NCBI GenBank assembly: GCA_028820845.1
Contig: JAPPII010000007.1
Location: 1 to 54,887 of the forward strand
Direction of reading: 5' to 3'
Length of the DNA stretch: 54,887 nt
From: Candidatus Poribacteria bacterium
Lineage (GTDB): Bacteria; Poribacteria; WGA-4E; WGA-3G
Shown: piece after piece, positions 42,744 through 52,159 of the stretch
How the letters are laid out: each line of letters begins with the position of its first letter
How positions within the stretch are numbered: position 1 is the stretch's first letter
Notes under the pieces: generated by a model
Databases searched by the model: none
Seen by the model: only the letters and a program-made list of their open reading frames with translations
Told to the model about the DNA's origin: nothing
Translations under genes and position numbers: made by a program

Positions 42744-43454
42744 CTATCCGTTCATCGCTGCGAGATAGTTGGTGTTCACCTGTTCCCAATTGATGAGATT
42801 CAGCCAGGCGTCAACGTAGTCAGCACGACGGTTCTGGTAATTGAGATAGTAAGCGTGTTCCCAAACATCGAGACCGAGAATAGGGGTGTGTCCCTTCATC
42901 AGCGGACTATCCTGATTTGATGTTGAGTAGATTTGCAACTTCTTATTTTCATCAACAACAAGCCATGCCCATCCGGATCCGAAATGGGTCTTCGCTGCTT
43001 TCGTGAACATTTCCCTTCCATCATCAATTGAGCCAAAGGTGGATTGAATGGCTTCGGCAATTTTTTTTATCGGGCCACCACCGCCGTTGGGTTTCATGAT
43101 GCTCCAGAAAAGCGTGTGATTCGCGTGTCCACCGCCGCTATTGATAACGGCTTGGCGGATGTGTTCCGGTACTCTATTGATGTTACGCAGCATTCCCTCA
43201 AGTGTCGTATGCATCAAATCGTGACTCTGTGCGACTGCCGCGTTCAGTTTATTGACATAGCCTTGGTGGTGTTTTCCGTGATGGATTTCCATCGTGCGTT
43301 TGTCAATATGGGGTTCAAGCGCATCATACGCGTAGGGGAGTGATGGTAATTTCTGACCCATGTGGTGGTCGGCGTATACACGCAGCGGACTGTTCGCGAG
43401 AAGAATTCCCGCCAGTGCGGTGCTTCCCTGAAGTAAAAAATTTCTACGATTCAT
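42744..43454 (-). CDS. sod: Tat-exported Fe/Mn superoxide dismutase
   Basis: 236 residues from the ATG at 43454, which has AAGGAG upstream. An extension to 43544 has no support and covers the promoter. [20 protein letters not shown] is a twin-arginine signal, so the enzyme is extracytoplasmic. Metal ligands: His58 (MEIHHGKHH), His113 ([11 protein letters not shown]), and Asp196 and His200 ([12 protein letters not shown]). It dismutates superoxide. Metal choice is not certain by eye. Exported Fe/Mn enzymes are less common than exported CuZn ones. Confidence 0.93.
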   Translation of the reverse strand: MNRRNFLLQGSTALAGILLANSPLRVYADHHMGQKLPSLPYAYDALEPHIDKRTMEIHHGKHHQGYVNKLNAAVAQSHDLMHTTLEGMLRNINRVPEHIRQAVINSGGGHANHTLFWSIMKPNGGGGPIKKIAEAIQSTFGSIDDGREMFTKAAKTHFGSGWAWLVVDENKKLQIYSTSNQDSPLMKGHTPILGLDVWEHAYYLNYQNRRADYVDAWLNLINWEQVNTNYLAAMNG

Positions 43455-43489
43455 GAATGCGTTCTCCTTGCCCTGCTGTTTTGGGTAGC

Positions 43490-43519
43490 ATTTTAGCAGA
43501 AGTCGTAGGTTTATGTCAA
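43490..43519 (-). promoter_or_regulatory. Promoter of the sod-sulfite oxidase pair
   Basis: Minus strand TTGACA (43519-43514), an 18-base spacer and TAAAAT (43495-43490), about 36 bases before the sod ATG. Confidence 0.65.
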
Positions 43520-43627
43520 CGGAAAATTCAGTTGATTTTGGCAACTGGATATGGTATCGTGATTATGGCAGGCAAAGATAACAAAACTCTTGTATAGTGA
43601 GAATCAGAGATACAATCATTAAAAAAA

Positions 43628-44530
43628 ATGGATACCTTCCACATCCTTGCACTTGATGGTGGTGGCACTCGTGGCATATACACTGCCCAATTTCTCGCCA
43701 AAATTGAACAGGCTCTTCAGAGACCGATCAAAACCTGTTTCGACCTCATCGCTGGCACAAGCACAGGGGCAATCATTGCTGGTGCCGCGGTCTCCGGTAT
43801 TCCGATGCAAGATATTGTCGAACTGTTCGAGACCGAAACGCCCCATATCTTCCGCAGAAGGTGGTATCGTATTCCGTTGTTTCTCAGCAAATATCCAAGC
43901 AAGAGACTGGCGCAAATCCTCGCTGCACACCTACCCGCAACATCCCTCAACGAAATAGAAACGCCGCTGATGATAACAAGTTCGGAGATTTCCAAAAGTG
44001 AGATTCACATCTTCAGATCGAATTATGGAAGTCGCGATTCGGAGATCGCTCCTGCAGACAAAGAAGTGAGTTTGAGGGACGCTGTTCTAGCCTCGTGCGC
44101 TGCGCCGACATTTTTTGCCCCAAAATCCTTAGATAACTCCTTGTTAGCGGATGGTGGACTCTGGGCAAATAACCCCTCTACAATTGCGCTTGTTGAGGCA
44201 CTCTCAACGTTTGAAAAAGACACACGAGAAATTAGAATGCTATCCCTTGGGACAGGACATTCCGTGAATATGTATCGCGATAGACGCGGTTGGGGGTTCC
44301 TTACAGGGTGGGGCGGTGCGAAGTTGACATCTTACGTAATGACCCTGCAATCGCAGGCATCTGCAAATATGGTCCAACTGCTGCTGAAGCAGAATTACCT
44401 ACGCATCAACGCAGAAATCGATTTTTGGGAATTGGATACCCTTACGCAGTTAGACAACCTCAAGGCTCTTGCCGAGCATGATTTTGAGAAACACGCCGAA
44501 GGAATTGAGGCATTCTTTCAGCGTGTGTAG
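43628..44530 (+). CDS. Patatin-like phospholipase (CapV-like)
   Basis: 300 residues. FHILALDGGGTRGIYTAQFL holds the oxyanion DGGGxRG loop. Ser45 lies in the nucleophile motif GTSTG, and Asp175 in ADGGLWANNP completes the Ser-Asp dyad. The layout is that of bacterial patatins such as CapV, which hydrolyse membrane lipids. CapV-type enzymes serve CBASS when next to a cyclic-nucleotide cyclase, but no cyclase is present here, so general lipid turnover is at least as likely. No ribosome-binding site precedes the ATG. A TATAGT at 43593 lacks a good -35. Convergent with the desaturase gene. Confidence 0.9.
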   Translation: MDTFHILALDGGGTRGIYTAQFLAKIEQALQRPIKTCFDLIAGTSTGAIIAGAAVSGIPMQDIVELFETETPHIFRRRWYRIPLFLSKYPSKRLAQILAAHLPATSLNEIETPLMITSSEISKSEIHIFRSNYGSRDSEIAPADKEVSLRDAVLASCAAPTFFAPKSLDNSLLADGGLWANNPSTIALVEALSTFEKDTREIRMLSLGTGHSVNMYRDRRGWGFLTGWGGAKLTSYVMTLQSQASANMVQLLLKQNYLRINAEIDFWELDTLTQLDNLKALAEHDFEKHAEGIEAFFQRV

Positions 44531-44552
44531 TGATGAAATTCAATTCCTGTCT

Positions 44553-45725
44553 TTACATCGCATTCGCTTCTTGAACTAACCAAACCGAAATGGATTCGAT
44601 AATAATTTGATGTGCACGTTCAACAACTGGATTTAACGACGGTATATGGGCAAACATTTTTTGTGCTTTGTGTTTCAGGTCTGTTGGTGCTGGTAGCTCA
44701 GGAATTTTTAACTCTCTGAGAAACTTCTCAACTTCCGTCTGACCGATACGAGCACGTTTACGAAGTTCTTCAAGCTTTGACGAGTGCGACCATGTTGTCA
44801 AGAGTGTTTTCCCGATCTGTTCAGTTGAAAAACTTGCTGCCAATTGTTGTGCAGCTTTTTCAACAACAGCGAAGGATAGCTTGCGTTTACCCGCAACCAC
44901 ATGTGCCGGAGGCAAGCGTAGACCCCAAACAATCCTAAAAATCGACAAAACTTTCAAGATATAATATGTGACATCAATTTGCCACCAGTGAAAGCCTTGT
45001 GGTGTCGCGCTCGGGAAGTGATGATGGTTGTTATGCCATCCCTCACCGAGTGTAATGATAGCAAGCAGTAAGTTGTTACGAGAGTGATCGCCAGTAACAT
45101 ACGCTTGTTTACCGTGAATATGGGCAAGCGAATTAATCGTGAAGGTTCCATGAAAAAGCAAGACTGTACTCAGGAAGAACCCTACGAAAAGACCCGACCA
45201 ACCCGCAAGCAGCCAGACGCAAACCCCTAATACGAAGGGTGGGAGTCTTTCCCACTTTTCAAGCCAAGCGAGTTCAGGATATTTCTGAAAGTCCTTAATT
45301 AAGTGATAGTCTGCAGGCAGTCCACGTTTGGAGAATATCCAAAGGACGTGGGAATACCAAAATCCGTGTTTAACGGGGGAGTGTACATCTTGGTCCGTGT
45401 CAGAGTACTTATGGTGTAAGCGATGTTTCGCTGCCCACCATAGGACACCTCGTTGTGCTGAACTCTGACCCAAAAATGCGAGAAAAAATTGAAATATGCG
45501 ACTGGTTTTGAATGAACGGTGAGAGAAGTATCGGTGAAATCCCGCTGTGATTCCGAACATCCGAATAACGTACAAGGCACCGCATATAATCCAATCTATG
45601 GGTTGAACGTCTACCCAGATAATTCCAAAACACGCGAGGTGCATCAGTATGAAAGGTATAACTCGGGGGTGAACAATGTCCTCCTTATCGACAGGACTCG
45701 AATTTTTTGGTTCTATATAAGACAC
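44553..45725 (-). CDS. Acyl-CoA/fatty acid desaturase (delta-9 type)
   Basis: I start at a GTG at 45725, preceded by AGAAAGGAA. The frame can be extended to 45926, but that overlaps the gene at 45784 and gives no family similarity. The 390-residue membrane-bound diiron desaturase has three histidine boxes: HRYFSH, HRLHH and HNNHHH (EGWHNNHHHFPSATPQG). WWAAKHRLHH and GFWYSHVLWIF also match stearoyl-CoA desaturases. Several membrane segments are visible. A C-terminal helical extension of about 110 residues (from AGKRKLSFAVVEKAAQQ) is not part of the catalytic fold. It introduces a double bond into acyl chains. Confidence 0.87.
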   Translation of the reverse strand: MSYIEPKNSSPVDKEDIVHPRVIPFILMHLACFGIIWVDVQPIDWIICGALYVIRMFGITAGFHRYFSHRSFKTSRIFQFFLAFLGQSSAQRGVLWWAAKHRLHHKYSDTDQDVHSPVKHGFWYSHVLWIFSKRGLPADYHLIKDFQKYPELAWLEKWERLPPFVLGVCVWLLAGWSGLFVGFFLSTVLLFHGTFTINSLAHIHGKQAYVTGDHSRNNLLLAIITLGEGWHNNHHHFPSATPQGFHWWQIDVTYYILKVLSIFRIVWGLRLPPAHVVAGKRKLSFAVVEKAAQQLAASFSTEQIGKTLLTTWSHSSKLEELRKRARIGQTEVEKFLRELKIPELPAPTDLKHKAQKMFAHIPSLNPVVERAHQIIIESISVWLVQEANAM

Positions 45726-45783
45726 TATAATTGTGTTCCTTTCTTCATTAGAATTTTTAGTATGTGCATAGGTGGACACAAAC

Positions 45784-46008
45784 TCAGATTGCCGAGTTAT
45801 CAATTCCCATCTTTTTGACCCGATTGGCTTTAATATCAGCCCGAACTTTACGCGCAAGTTGGGCAAGTTTATCTTGAGATTCAGCAAAAGCCTTATCCCA
45901 TAACCGTTCATCTTCGAGTTCTTCAAGAATCACAGCAGCAATAGTGTCCTGTTTTTCTGGCGGCAATTTATAAACCTCGGTAAGCACTTTTTCAAGGAGT
46001 TGGGTCAT
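45784..46008 (-). CDS. Small antitoxin-like protein
   Basis: 74 residues, opening MTQLLEKVLTEVYKLPPEKQ, then DTIAAVILEELEDERLWDKAFAESQ. This resembles small helical proteins often encoded before RelE/ParE-type toxins. No toxin frame follows here; the next gene is the desaturase. It may be an orphan antitoxin. The ATG has GGTGG about 8 bases upstream (minus strand). Confidence 0.65.
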   Translation of the reverse strand: MTQLLEKVLTEVYKLPPEKQDTIAAVILEELEDERLWDKAFAESQDKLAQLARKVRADIKANRVKKMGIDNSAI

Positions 46009-46029
46009 GATTGTTCCACCTTATTAACG

Positions 46030-46059
46030 ATAAGGCGAGGCACAGAGACCTCGCCTTAT
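46030..46059 (-). terminator. Hairpin downstream of pckG
   Basis: ATAAGGCGAGG-(8 bases)-CCTCGCCTTAT is a perfect 11 bp stem just past the pckG stop. No T-run on the minus strand. It could equally be an interspersed palindrome. Confidence 0.5.
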
Positions 46060-46078
46060 AAGTTCAAATGTTTCAGTC

Positions 46079-47872
46079 TTACTGCTTCTCACGCAAACGA
46101 GCCTCTAACGCAGCCAATTCATCAAATAACGCTTTCGGCAATTTCTCACCAAAACGTTCGTAATGCTCGCGAATCAACGCAATTTCCTTGAGCCATTCTT
46201 CGACATCAACGTTCAGCAGTTCTTCCATCTCTTGGTCTGTTACGTCCAAACCGCTGATGTCAATCGCATTGGGGGCAGGGGTATAACCGATAGGCGTTTC
46301 AACGGCTTCGCCGTTTCCAGAGACGCGTTCCACGATCCACTTAAGCACACGGCTGTTTTCACCGAAGCCGGGCCAGAGCCAACCACCATCGGCATCTTTA
46401 CGGAACCAATTCACATAAAAGATTTTCGGGAGTTTGCTGGTATCCGTGCTTTTGCCCATTTCCAGCCAGTGTGTGAAGTAATCTCCCATATTGTAGCCAC
46501 AGAACGGCAGCATCGCCATTGGGTCGCGTCGGAGTTCACCGACCGTTCCGGCAGCAGCTGCGGTGCGTTCGGAGGAAGCGATAGAGCCGATGAAAGTCCC
46601 GTGTTGCCAATCAAAGGCTTCAAATACGAGCGGGACTGTATTGGCGCGTCGTCCGCCAAAAAGAATCGCTGAGATTGGTACACCGTTCGGATTTTCCCAG
46701 TTTGGGTCAATGATGGGGCATTGTGCAGCAGGGGTTGTATAGCGTGAATTCGGGTGTGCGGCTGTCTTCTCGTCACCGGGATGCCACTCTTCACCGAGCC
46801 AACTCGTCAGCGTTTCAGGGGTCTCTTCACTTTTCTCTTCCCACCAGACATCTCCGTCTTCTGTAAGTGCAGCGTTGGTGAAAATTGAGTTTGAGGCGAG
46901 TGTGTGCATCGCGTTTGGATTCGTATCCATGGATGTGCCGGGTGCAACCCCGAAAAAGCCTGCTTCTGGGTTGATTGCATAGAGCCGACCATCTTCACCG
47001 AATTTCATCCAAGCAATGTCGTCCCCGATCGTCTCCGCTTTCCAACCTGGGATGGTCGGCGTAAGCATTGCGAGGTTCGTTTTGCCACAAGCACTCGGAA
47101 ACGCCGCTGCGATGTAAGTCTTCTCACCTTCTGGACTGGTTAATCCCAAAATAAGCATGTGTTCTGCCATCCATCCGTCATTTTTCGCCATAATGGAGGC
47201 GATACGGAGGGCATAGCATTTTTTGCCGAGCAGGGCGTTTCCACCGTAGCCGCTGCCGTAGGACCAGATGGAGCGTTCTTCGGGAAAGTGCACAATATAT
47301 TTGTTATCGGGATCACAGGGCCAAACGACATCATCTTGTCCGGGTTCAAGCGGCATGCCAACGGAATGTAGACACGGCACAAAGTCGCCATCTTCACCAA
47401 GCACATCAAGGACAGCACTGCCCATGCGGGTCATAATCCGCATATTGACAACGACGTAGGGCGAATCGCTAATTTCAACGCCGATGTGTGAAATCGGTGA
47501 ACCGAGGGGTCCCATGCTGAACGGCACGACGTACATTGTTCTGCCCCTCATACAACCTTTGAAAAGTCCTTTGAGAGTAGCTTTCATGTCATCTGGATCG
47601 TGCCAATTGTTGGTCGGACCCGCTTCGAGTGGGTTCTTCGCACAGATAAATGTTCTGTCTTCAACGCGTGCGACATCGGCAGGGCTGGAACGCGCAAGGT
47701 AACTGCCCGGACGCTTTTTCGGATCTAAGCGTACAAAAGTGCCATTTTGGACTAATTCTTCACAGAGGCGATCATTTTCTTCCTGAGATCCATCACACCA
47801 ATAGATAGCGTCAGGTTGGCAGAGTTCTGCTGCTTCTTCAACCCAACGTTGTAACTTCTTGTTTTTGGTCAT
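46079..47872 (-). CDS. pckG: Phosphoenolpyruvate carboxykinase (GTP)
   Basis: 597 residues, standard for the GTP-dependent enzyme that makes PEP from oxaloacetate in gluconeogenesis. Landmarks: [34 protein letters not shown], the P-loop with its reactive Cys262 in [13 protein letters not shown] (258-270), [18 protein letters not shown] and [15 protein letters not shown] preceded by GGAGGTTTAA. Promoter at 47919-47947. Single-gene unit followed by a hairpin. Confidence 0.97.
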   Translation of the reverse strand: MTKNKKLQRWVEEAAELCQPDAIYWCDGSQEENDRLCEELVQNGTFVRLDPKKRPGSYLARSSPADVARVEDRTFICAKNPLEAGPTNNWHDPDDMKATLKGLFKGCMRGRTMYVVPFSMGPLGSPISHIGVEISDSPYVVVNMRIMTRMGSAVLDVLGEDGDFVPCLHSVGMPLEPGQDDVVWPCDPDNKYIVHFPEERSIWSYGSGYGGNALLGKKCYALRIASIMAKNDGWMAEHMLILGLTSPEGEKTYIAAAFPSACGKTNLAMLTPTIPGWKAETIGDDIAWMKFGEDGRLYAINPEAGFFGVAPGTSMDTNPNAMHTLASNSIFTNAALTEDGDVWWEEKSEETPETLTSWLGEEWHPGDEKTAAHPNSRYTTPAAQCPIIDPNWENPNGVPISAILFGGRRANTVPLVFEAFDWQHGTFIGSIASSERTAAAAGTVGELRRDPMAMLPFCGYNMGDYFTHWLEMGKSTDTSKLPKIFYVNWFRKDADGGWLWPGFGENSRVLKWIVERVSGNGEAVETPIGYTPAPNAIDISGLDVTDQEMEELLNVDVEEWLKEIALIREHYERFGEKLPKALFDELAALEARLREKQ

Positions 47873-47918
47873 TTAAACCTCCAATTGTTGTGAACATCTA
47901 TTATTATTGCTCCTATAT

Positions 47919-47947
47919 ATTTTACAACAATTTTCCCCACTTCGCAA
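47919..47947 (-). promoter_or_regulatory. Promoter of pckG
   Basis: Minus strand TTGCGA (47947-47942), a 17-base spacer and TAAAAT (47924-47919), about 45 bases before the ATG. Confidence 0.55.
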
Positions 47948-47989
47948 ATTAAATGCCAAAACGCCCCATAAGTTGTGTTTCTATGCCGG

Positions 47990-49891
47990 TCAAAATGACG
48001 CACCTAAACTGACGTGAATTTTTCCTCTCAACAAGGAATCCCCTGCGGCGAGTCCATAGTTCAGTCGTAAGATACCGCCTCTGGATTCAAGCCTCGCACC
48101 GAATCCGTAACCAACTCGAAGTCTGTCGAAAACGGAAGGGGTCTCCATCAAGGTTACAGCCCCTAAATCCGTAAAAACGAAAATCTGGGAGTCAGGTCCG
48201 ACAAGATACCGATATTCAATATTCGCGTAAACGCGGCGCGGTCCAGAAAACCAGTCTTCATCATATCCACGCAATGTGGTTGCACCGCCAAGGTAGAAGA
48301 GTTCGGTTGGCGGAATATTAACACCCCATGCCGCAGCACCGTGGAGTTCAACGGCTACCGTCTGTTTCCGCCACGTTGGGAAGTATTGTTGGAGAGAGAG
48401 CCACGCCTTTCGGAGCCGAAAATCACTCCGAGACACCTCAAAGGCGATGCTGTCGCGCCGACCCCGCGTCGGGTTGAGAAAATAATCGCGGGTATCGCGG
48501 GTCAACCGGAATGTGAGGCTATATTTTGTTCCACTATAGGGTTGGAGTTCGGTTGACGGTGTAGTAATTGGAGATTGAGCTTCAAGAGGTGTCAGTGTTG
48601 TCGGGGGCAGCCCTGTGTTTGGGACATTGATCTGCTTATATCCTAACGTCAGGGCACCTTCAAAGACGCGTCCGAAGTTAGTAATCGCACTTATGCTGCT
48701 GGAACGCTCTTCAGCGACTGTTCCGCTGTCATTAGGTGGGAAACCCGTAAATTGCTCTCGATCAAGACGCTGCTGTTTGAGTTGTCCGTAGTCTATGCCG
48801 ATGGTTACCGGTTTGCCGAATACCCAGGGTTCAGCATAACTAATTCTGAAGATTCTAAGCAGACCAGATTTCCAATAGAGATTGAACTGTCTACCTGTTC
48901 CTAACAGATTCGTTTCGTTGGCTTCGAGTATACCTGTAAGTTGTGGTGCCGCGTCAACTTCGGCATCTGGGGGCGCGTATCCAACAACACCACTCAGTCG
49001 TCCAGTTTTTGCTTCGGTGACTTGGGCGTGAAAATTAATCTTGTCGGCTGTTTCACCTGCCTCCAGCACATTCGGGCTAATCTGATAGAAATATCCTAAA
49101 TTGCGCAATCGGCGATAACTCGTGTCAATATTGCGTTGATCAAAACATTGGTTAGGCTTCACTGGAATTTCTCGAAGGACGACTTCTGTTTTCGTTTTCT
49201 GGAGACCACTCACTTTGACCTTACCAATCTGAATTTGCGAGCCTTCACGGATATGCAATTGAAAGTCAACAGTAGCCGTTTCTTGCGAAAGTTCGATGTC
49301 TTTGGGTTCGATTTCAACCTTTGGATAGCCATGTTCACTATATAGGGTCTGGACGCGCTCGATGCCGCGTGTGAGTGCCGCTTCTGTAAAAAGTTTGCCC
49401 TGCTTTAAACCGAGTTCATCACGAATTTCATCTTCTGAAAAACGCTGGTTTCCCGTAAGTTTCAATGTTCCTATTCGGATCTGTCTACTTTCAACAATTT
49501 TTACCGTAATTGACACATCTGTTTCGCTTTCCGAGATCGGTGAAACAGTTGGGGTTATCTTGGCGAACACAAACCCGTCTGTCCGGTATGTATCAAGGAT
49601 ACGTTCAAACCCTTCTCTGATTTCTGTCTGGGAGTACGCTTTTTCTGCCTGCCACTCGAATAGGGTTGTTAATCTTTTCTCATTTAAGTGCTTGTTGCCA
49701 TCAAAACGGAGTTGACGAATATAATAGTGCGGTTCGGTTGTGTTGTTCTCTGCCTCGTTATTAGCAGTTGCCTTTTCCGAACCACTCTGTTCTGTGTCGT
49801 CAGCACTGTGTAGTAATTCAGGAGTTCCGATCACACAGAGAAGTAGACTAGCGAGGAGTATAAGGCGTTGTGGAAGTCGGTGTTTGTACAT
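47990..49891 (-). CDS. Omp85-family outer-membrane protein (BamA/TamA-like)
   Basis: 633 residues with a signal peptide (LILLASLLLCVIGTPELLHS). Three POTRA repeats follow, at about 53-130 (YIRQLRFDGNKHLNEKRL), 130-212 (IRIGTLKLTGNQRFSEDEI) and 213-292 (IQIGKVKVSGLQKTKTEVV). From about 295 to the end is a 16-strand-type barrel (Bac_surface_Ag), closing on GGATTLRGYDEDWFSGPRR, where RGY is the L6 'VRGF/Y' hallmark. Three POTRAs and this length are nearer TamA-like than the five-POTRA BamA. It inserts outer-membrane proteins or translocates substrates, by family. Its presence shows a double-membrane cell. Confidence 0.9.
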   Translation of the reverse strand: MYKHRLPQRLILLASLLLCVIGTPELLHSADDTEQSGSEKATANNEAENNTTEPHYYIRQLRFDGNKHLNEKRLTTLFEWQAEKAYSQTEIREGFERILDTYRTDGFVFAKITPTVSPISESETDVSITVKIVESRQIRIGTLKLTGNQRFSEDEIRDELGLKQGKLFTEAALTRGIERVQTLYSEHGYPKVEIEPKDIELSQETATVDFQLHIREGSQIQIGKVKVSGLQKTKTEVVLREIPVKPNQCFDQRNIDTSYRRLRNLGYFYQISPNVLEAGETADKINFHAQVTEAKTGRLSGVVGYAPPDAEVDAAPQLTGILEANETNLLGTGRQFNLYWKSGLLRIFRISYAEPWVFGKPVTIGIDYGQLKQQRLDREQFTGFPPNDSGTVAEERSSSISAITNFGRVFEGALTLGYKQINVPNTGLPPTTLTPLEAQSPITTPSTELQPYSGTKYSLTFRLTRDTRDYFLNPTRGRRDSIAFEVSRSDFRLRKAWLSLQQYFPTWRKQTVAVELHGAAAWGVNIPPTELFYLGGATTLRGYDEDWFSGPRRVYANIEYRYLVGPDSQIFVFTDLGAVTLMETPSVFDRLRVGYGFGARLESRGGILRLNYGLAAGDSLLRGKIHVSLGASF

Positions 49892-49928
49892 CTATCGTCC
49901 CCATTAACCTGTCCCGTATCGTGAAAAT

Positions 49929-49958
49929 ATTTTAGCATGTACGGTATAGTGAAAGCAA
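49929..49958 (-). promoter_or_regulatory. Promoter of the Omp85 gene
   Basis: Minus strand TTGCTT (49958-49953), an 18-base spacer and TAAAAT (49934-49929), about 38 bases before the ATG at 49891. Confidence 0.5.
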
Positions 49959-50028
49959 ATTACTATGGTGTGCGAAATTTGTTGAGAACCGAACATTAGA
50001 GGCTTCTAAAAATCTAAAAAAGAAAAAT

Positions 50029-50057
50029 TTGATAAAAATTGGAAAATGTGATATAAT
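50029..50057 (+). promoter_or_regulatory. Near-consensus promoter of the radical SAM gene
   Basis: TTGATA, a 17-base spacer and TATAAT. The leader is about 80 bases, with no riboswitch-sized structure. Confidence 0.75.
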
Positions 50058-50145
50058 ATTGTTTGGATTGATTAGATTAACAATTTATTCAAAAAAAATT
50101 GGCAATACGTATGATGATATACCCACGCAGGAGTACACATAGACT

Positions 50146-52152
50146 ATGCCAAATGCACTATTTATTTATCCGAAGTTCCCTCCATCGTATTGGGGGTTTA
50201 AATACGCTTTAGATTTTCTTGGTAAAGAATCCTCAATGCCGCCGCTTGGGTTGCTAACGATCGCCGGCATGTTTCCCAAGAACTATAACTTAAAGGTTGT
50301 AGATCTTAATATTGAGCCACTCACCGATGCACATATTCAGTGGGCAGATGTTGCCTTGACATCGACGATGATTGTTCAAAAAGCGTCGCTTTACGAAGTG
50401 GCAGAACGTTGCAACCGAGCAGGAGTCCCGATTATTTCAGGAGGTCCACATCCTACCTCCTATTACGATAATATTAAAGAGGAAACCGACGCTACGATCA
50501 ACCATTTTCTCTTCGGTGAAGTAGAGGAGATTTTTGAGGACTTTTTGACCGATTTTGAGAGCGGTGCCGCGAAAGAGGTCTATCGCGAAACCCGAAAACC
50601 TGATATTACGAAAACCCCGTTGCCGCGTTACGACCTTATTGATGTCAACTCCTACGGATCAATGGCACTCCAGTTCTCGCGAGGTTGTCCCTTCAATTGC
50701 GAATTCTGTGATATTACAAAATTATTTGGGCGTGTCCCACGCACGAAAAGTAATGAACAGATGCTTGCTGAGTTTGAAATGCTCTATAAACTCGGATGGA
50801 AAGGGGCAATGTTTGTCGTTGACGACAACTTTATCGGTAACAAACGCGACGCTATGCGCCTACTTCCGGCTGTTAACAAATGGCAAGAAGAACGACAATT
50901 CCCCTTCTCACTTTATACCGAAGCCAGCGTGAACCTCGTTGAAATCCCTGAAATGCTCGATGCAATGAGTGACGCAGGTTTTAACATGGTGTTCCTCGGC
51001 ATTGAAAGCCCTAATGACGATGCGCTGATTAGTACCTCTAAAGGGCAAAACACGAGCAAACAGGAAGATGCCGGTAGCTACTTATTGCGTGCTGTCAGAG
51101 AGATACAGAGCAAAGGGATGGAGGTTACGGGTGGCTTCATCATCGGGCTTGATGGTGATACTGAGTTTGATTCGCATATCCGGTTTATTCAAGAAGCCGG
51201 TATTCCGATGGCGATGGCAGGTTTGCTTACCGCTCTAAAGGAGACGGACCTCTGGCACCGATTAAAACGTGAAGATCGGTTGCTTGGGGAGTCCAGCGGA
51301 AACCAGACCGACATGACCCTTAATTTTGTGCCGGAAATGCCGCGCAATAAGCTTCTTAGGGAATATCGGCGGGTTGTTTCGACGCTCTACGATCCGACCT
51401 TGAAGAACTATTTTGCTCGGTGTTTGAAGTTACTGGAGTATATGCCTAAAACCCACAATAATGTCAGAGCAATCGATAATATGGCGGAAATTCGCGCATT
51501 TTTCCGGTCAATCCAAAAGCAACTCTTCTCGAAGCAAGGTCTGGAGTATGCACGATTTTTGATGAAAGTGTTGAAAGACTATCGTCCTATGTTCCCAGAA
51601 GCTGTCCGATTGGCAATTATGGGCTACCACCTTGAGAAAATAACACGTCATACTGTTGCTGTTGAAGACTTCAGAAACTTCTTGGCACATGAAATGGAGA
51701 CCTTTAAAGAGAGAATTTCGCAGCTTACACAGGTGCCAGACGAGTGGATGCATGAGATGCAAAGCTATTCGCGGCAACTTTTTGCCCGTGTTAAGAAAGA
51801 GTATAATGCGATTCACGAGGATTTTCGCTATGCTGCACAGAGCGCACTCACCGGTTTCCAAGAGTCGATGTTCAAGGAGTACTTAGAGGCGGAACTCAGG
51901 GCTTTCAAGGATGCTGCTGGGGCTTTCGCGAAAGAACAAAGCGAGCGTCTCGGTGAATTGCAAGTGTATGTCCATAGGCTCCTTGCCCGTGTTCGCGCGC
52001 AACATGCGCAGCTCTACGATAGTTTCAGACATCACACCGACGATTTGGGTCGCCATACCCAAGAGGCATTTGATGCTTTCCGTGAGTCCATCGCACGGCA
52101 TTTAGAACAACTCTTCGGCTCCGTCCCCGTGCAAATTGAAGGTCTGACTTAA
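50146..52152 (+). CDS. B12-binding radical SAM protein (DUF4070, HpnP-like) with amphipathic helical tail
   Basis: 668 residues. Residues 1-150 are a cobalamin-binding-type fold (ESSMPPLGLLTIAGMFP, ISGGPHPTSY). The radical SAM core has Cys181, Cys185 and Cys188 (RGCPFNCEFCDI), which bind the 4Fe-4S cluster. GGFIIGLDGDTEFD and the following PMAMAGLLTALKETDLWHRL match DUF4070 enzymes such as the hopanoid C-2 methylase HpnP. Methylation of a hopanoid or other lipid is a family-level guess. The last 170 residues are long amphipathic helices containing an internal repeat: 'YSRQLFARVKKEYN..HEDFR' and 'YVHRLLARVRAQHAQLYDSFR', apolipoprotein-like. The double ECF ATPase follows 7 bases on. Promoter at 50029. 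Confidence 0.85.
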   Translation: MPNALFIYPKFPPSYWGFKYALDFLGKESSMPPLGLLTIAGMFPKNYNLKVVDLNIEPLTDAHIQWADVALTSTMIVQKASLYEVAERCNRAGVPIISGGPHPTSYYDNIKEETDATINHFLFGEVEEIFEDFLTDFESGAAKEVYRETRKPDITKTPLPRYDLIDVNSYGSMALQFSRGCPFNCEFCDITKLFGRVPRTKSNEQMLAEFEMLYKLGWKGAMFVVDDNFIGNKRDAMRLLPAVNKWQEERQFPFSLYTEASVNLVEIPEMLDAMSDAGFNMVFLGIESPNDDALISTSKGQNTSKQEDAGSYLLRAVREIQSKGMEVTGGFIIGLDGDTEFDSHIRFIQEAGIPMAMAGLLTALKETDLWHRLKREDRLLGESSGNQTDMTLNFVPEMPRNKLLREYRRVVSTLYDPTLKNYFARCLKLLEYMPKTHNNVRAIDNMAEIRAFFRSIQKQLFSKQGLEYARFLMKVLKDYRPMFPEAVRLAIMGYHLEKITRHTVAVEDFRNFLAHEMETFKERISQLTQVPDEWMHEMQSYSRQLFARVKKEYNAIHEDFRYAAQSALTGFQESMFKEYLEAELRAFKDAAGAFAKEQSERLGELQVYVHRLLARVRAQHAQLYDSFRHHTDDLGRHTQEAFDAFRESIARHLEQLFGSVPVQIEGLT

Positions 52153-52159
52153 TGAAACC

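Noticed and set aside
43628-44530. CBASS operon
   Set aside because: No cyclase, ubiquitin-like or HORMA genes beside the patatin.
45726-45926. N-terminal extension of the desaturase frame
   Set aside because: Overlaps the small antitoxin-like gene and lacks family similarity; the GTG at 45725 has a ribosome-binding site.
50058-50145. Cobalamin riboswitch before the radical SAM gene
   Set aside because: The leader is only about 80 AT-rich bases and shows no B12-box-like sequence.
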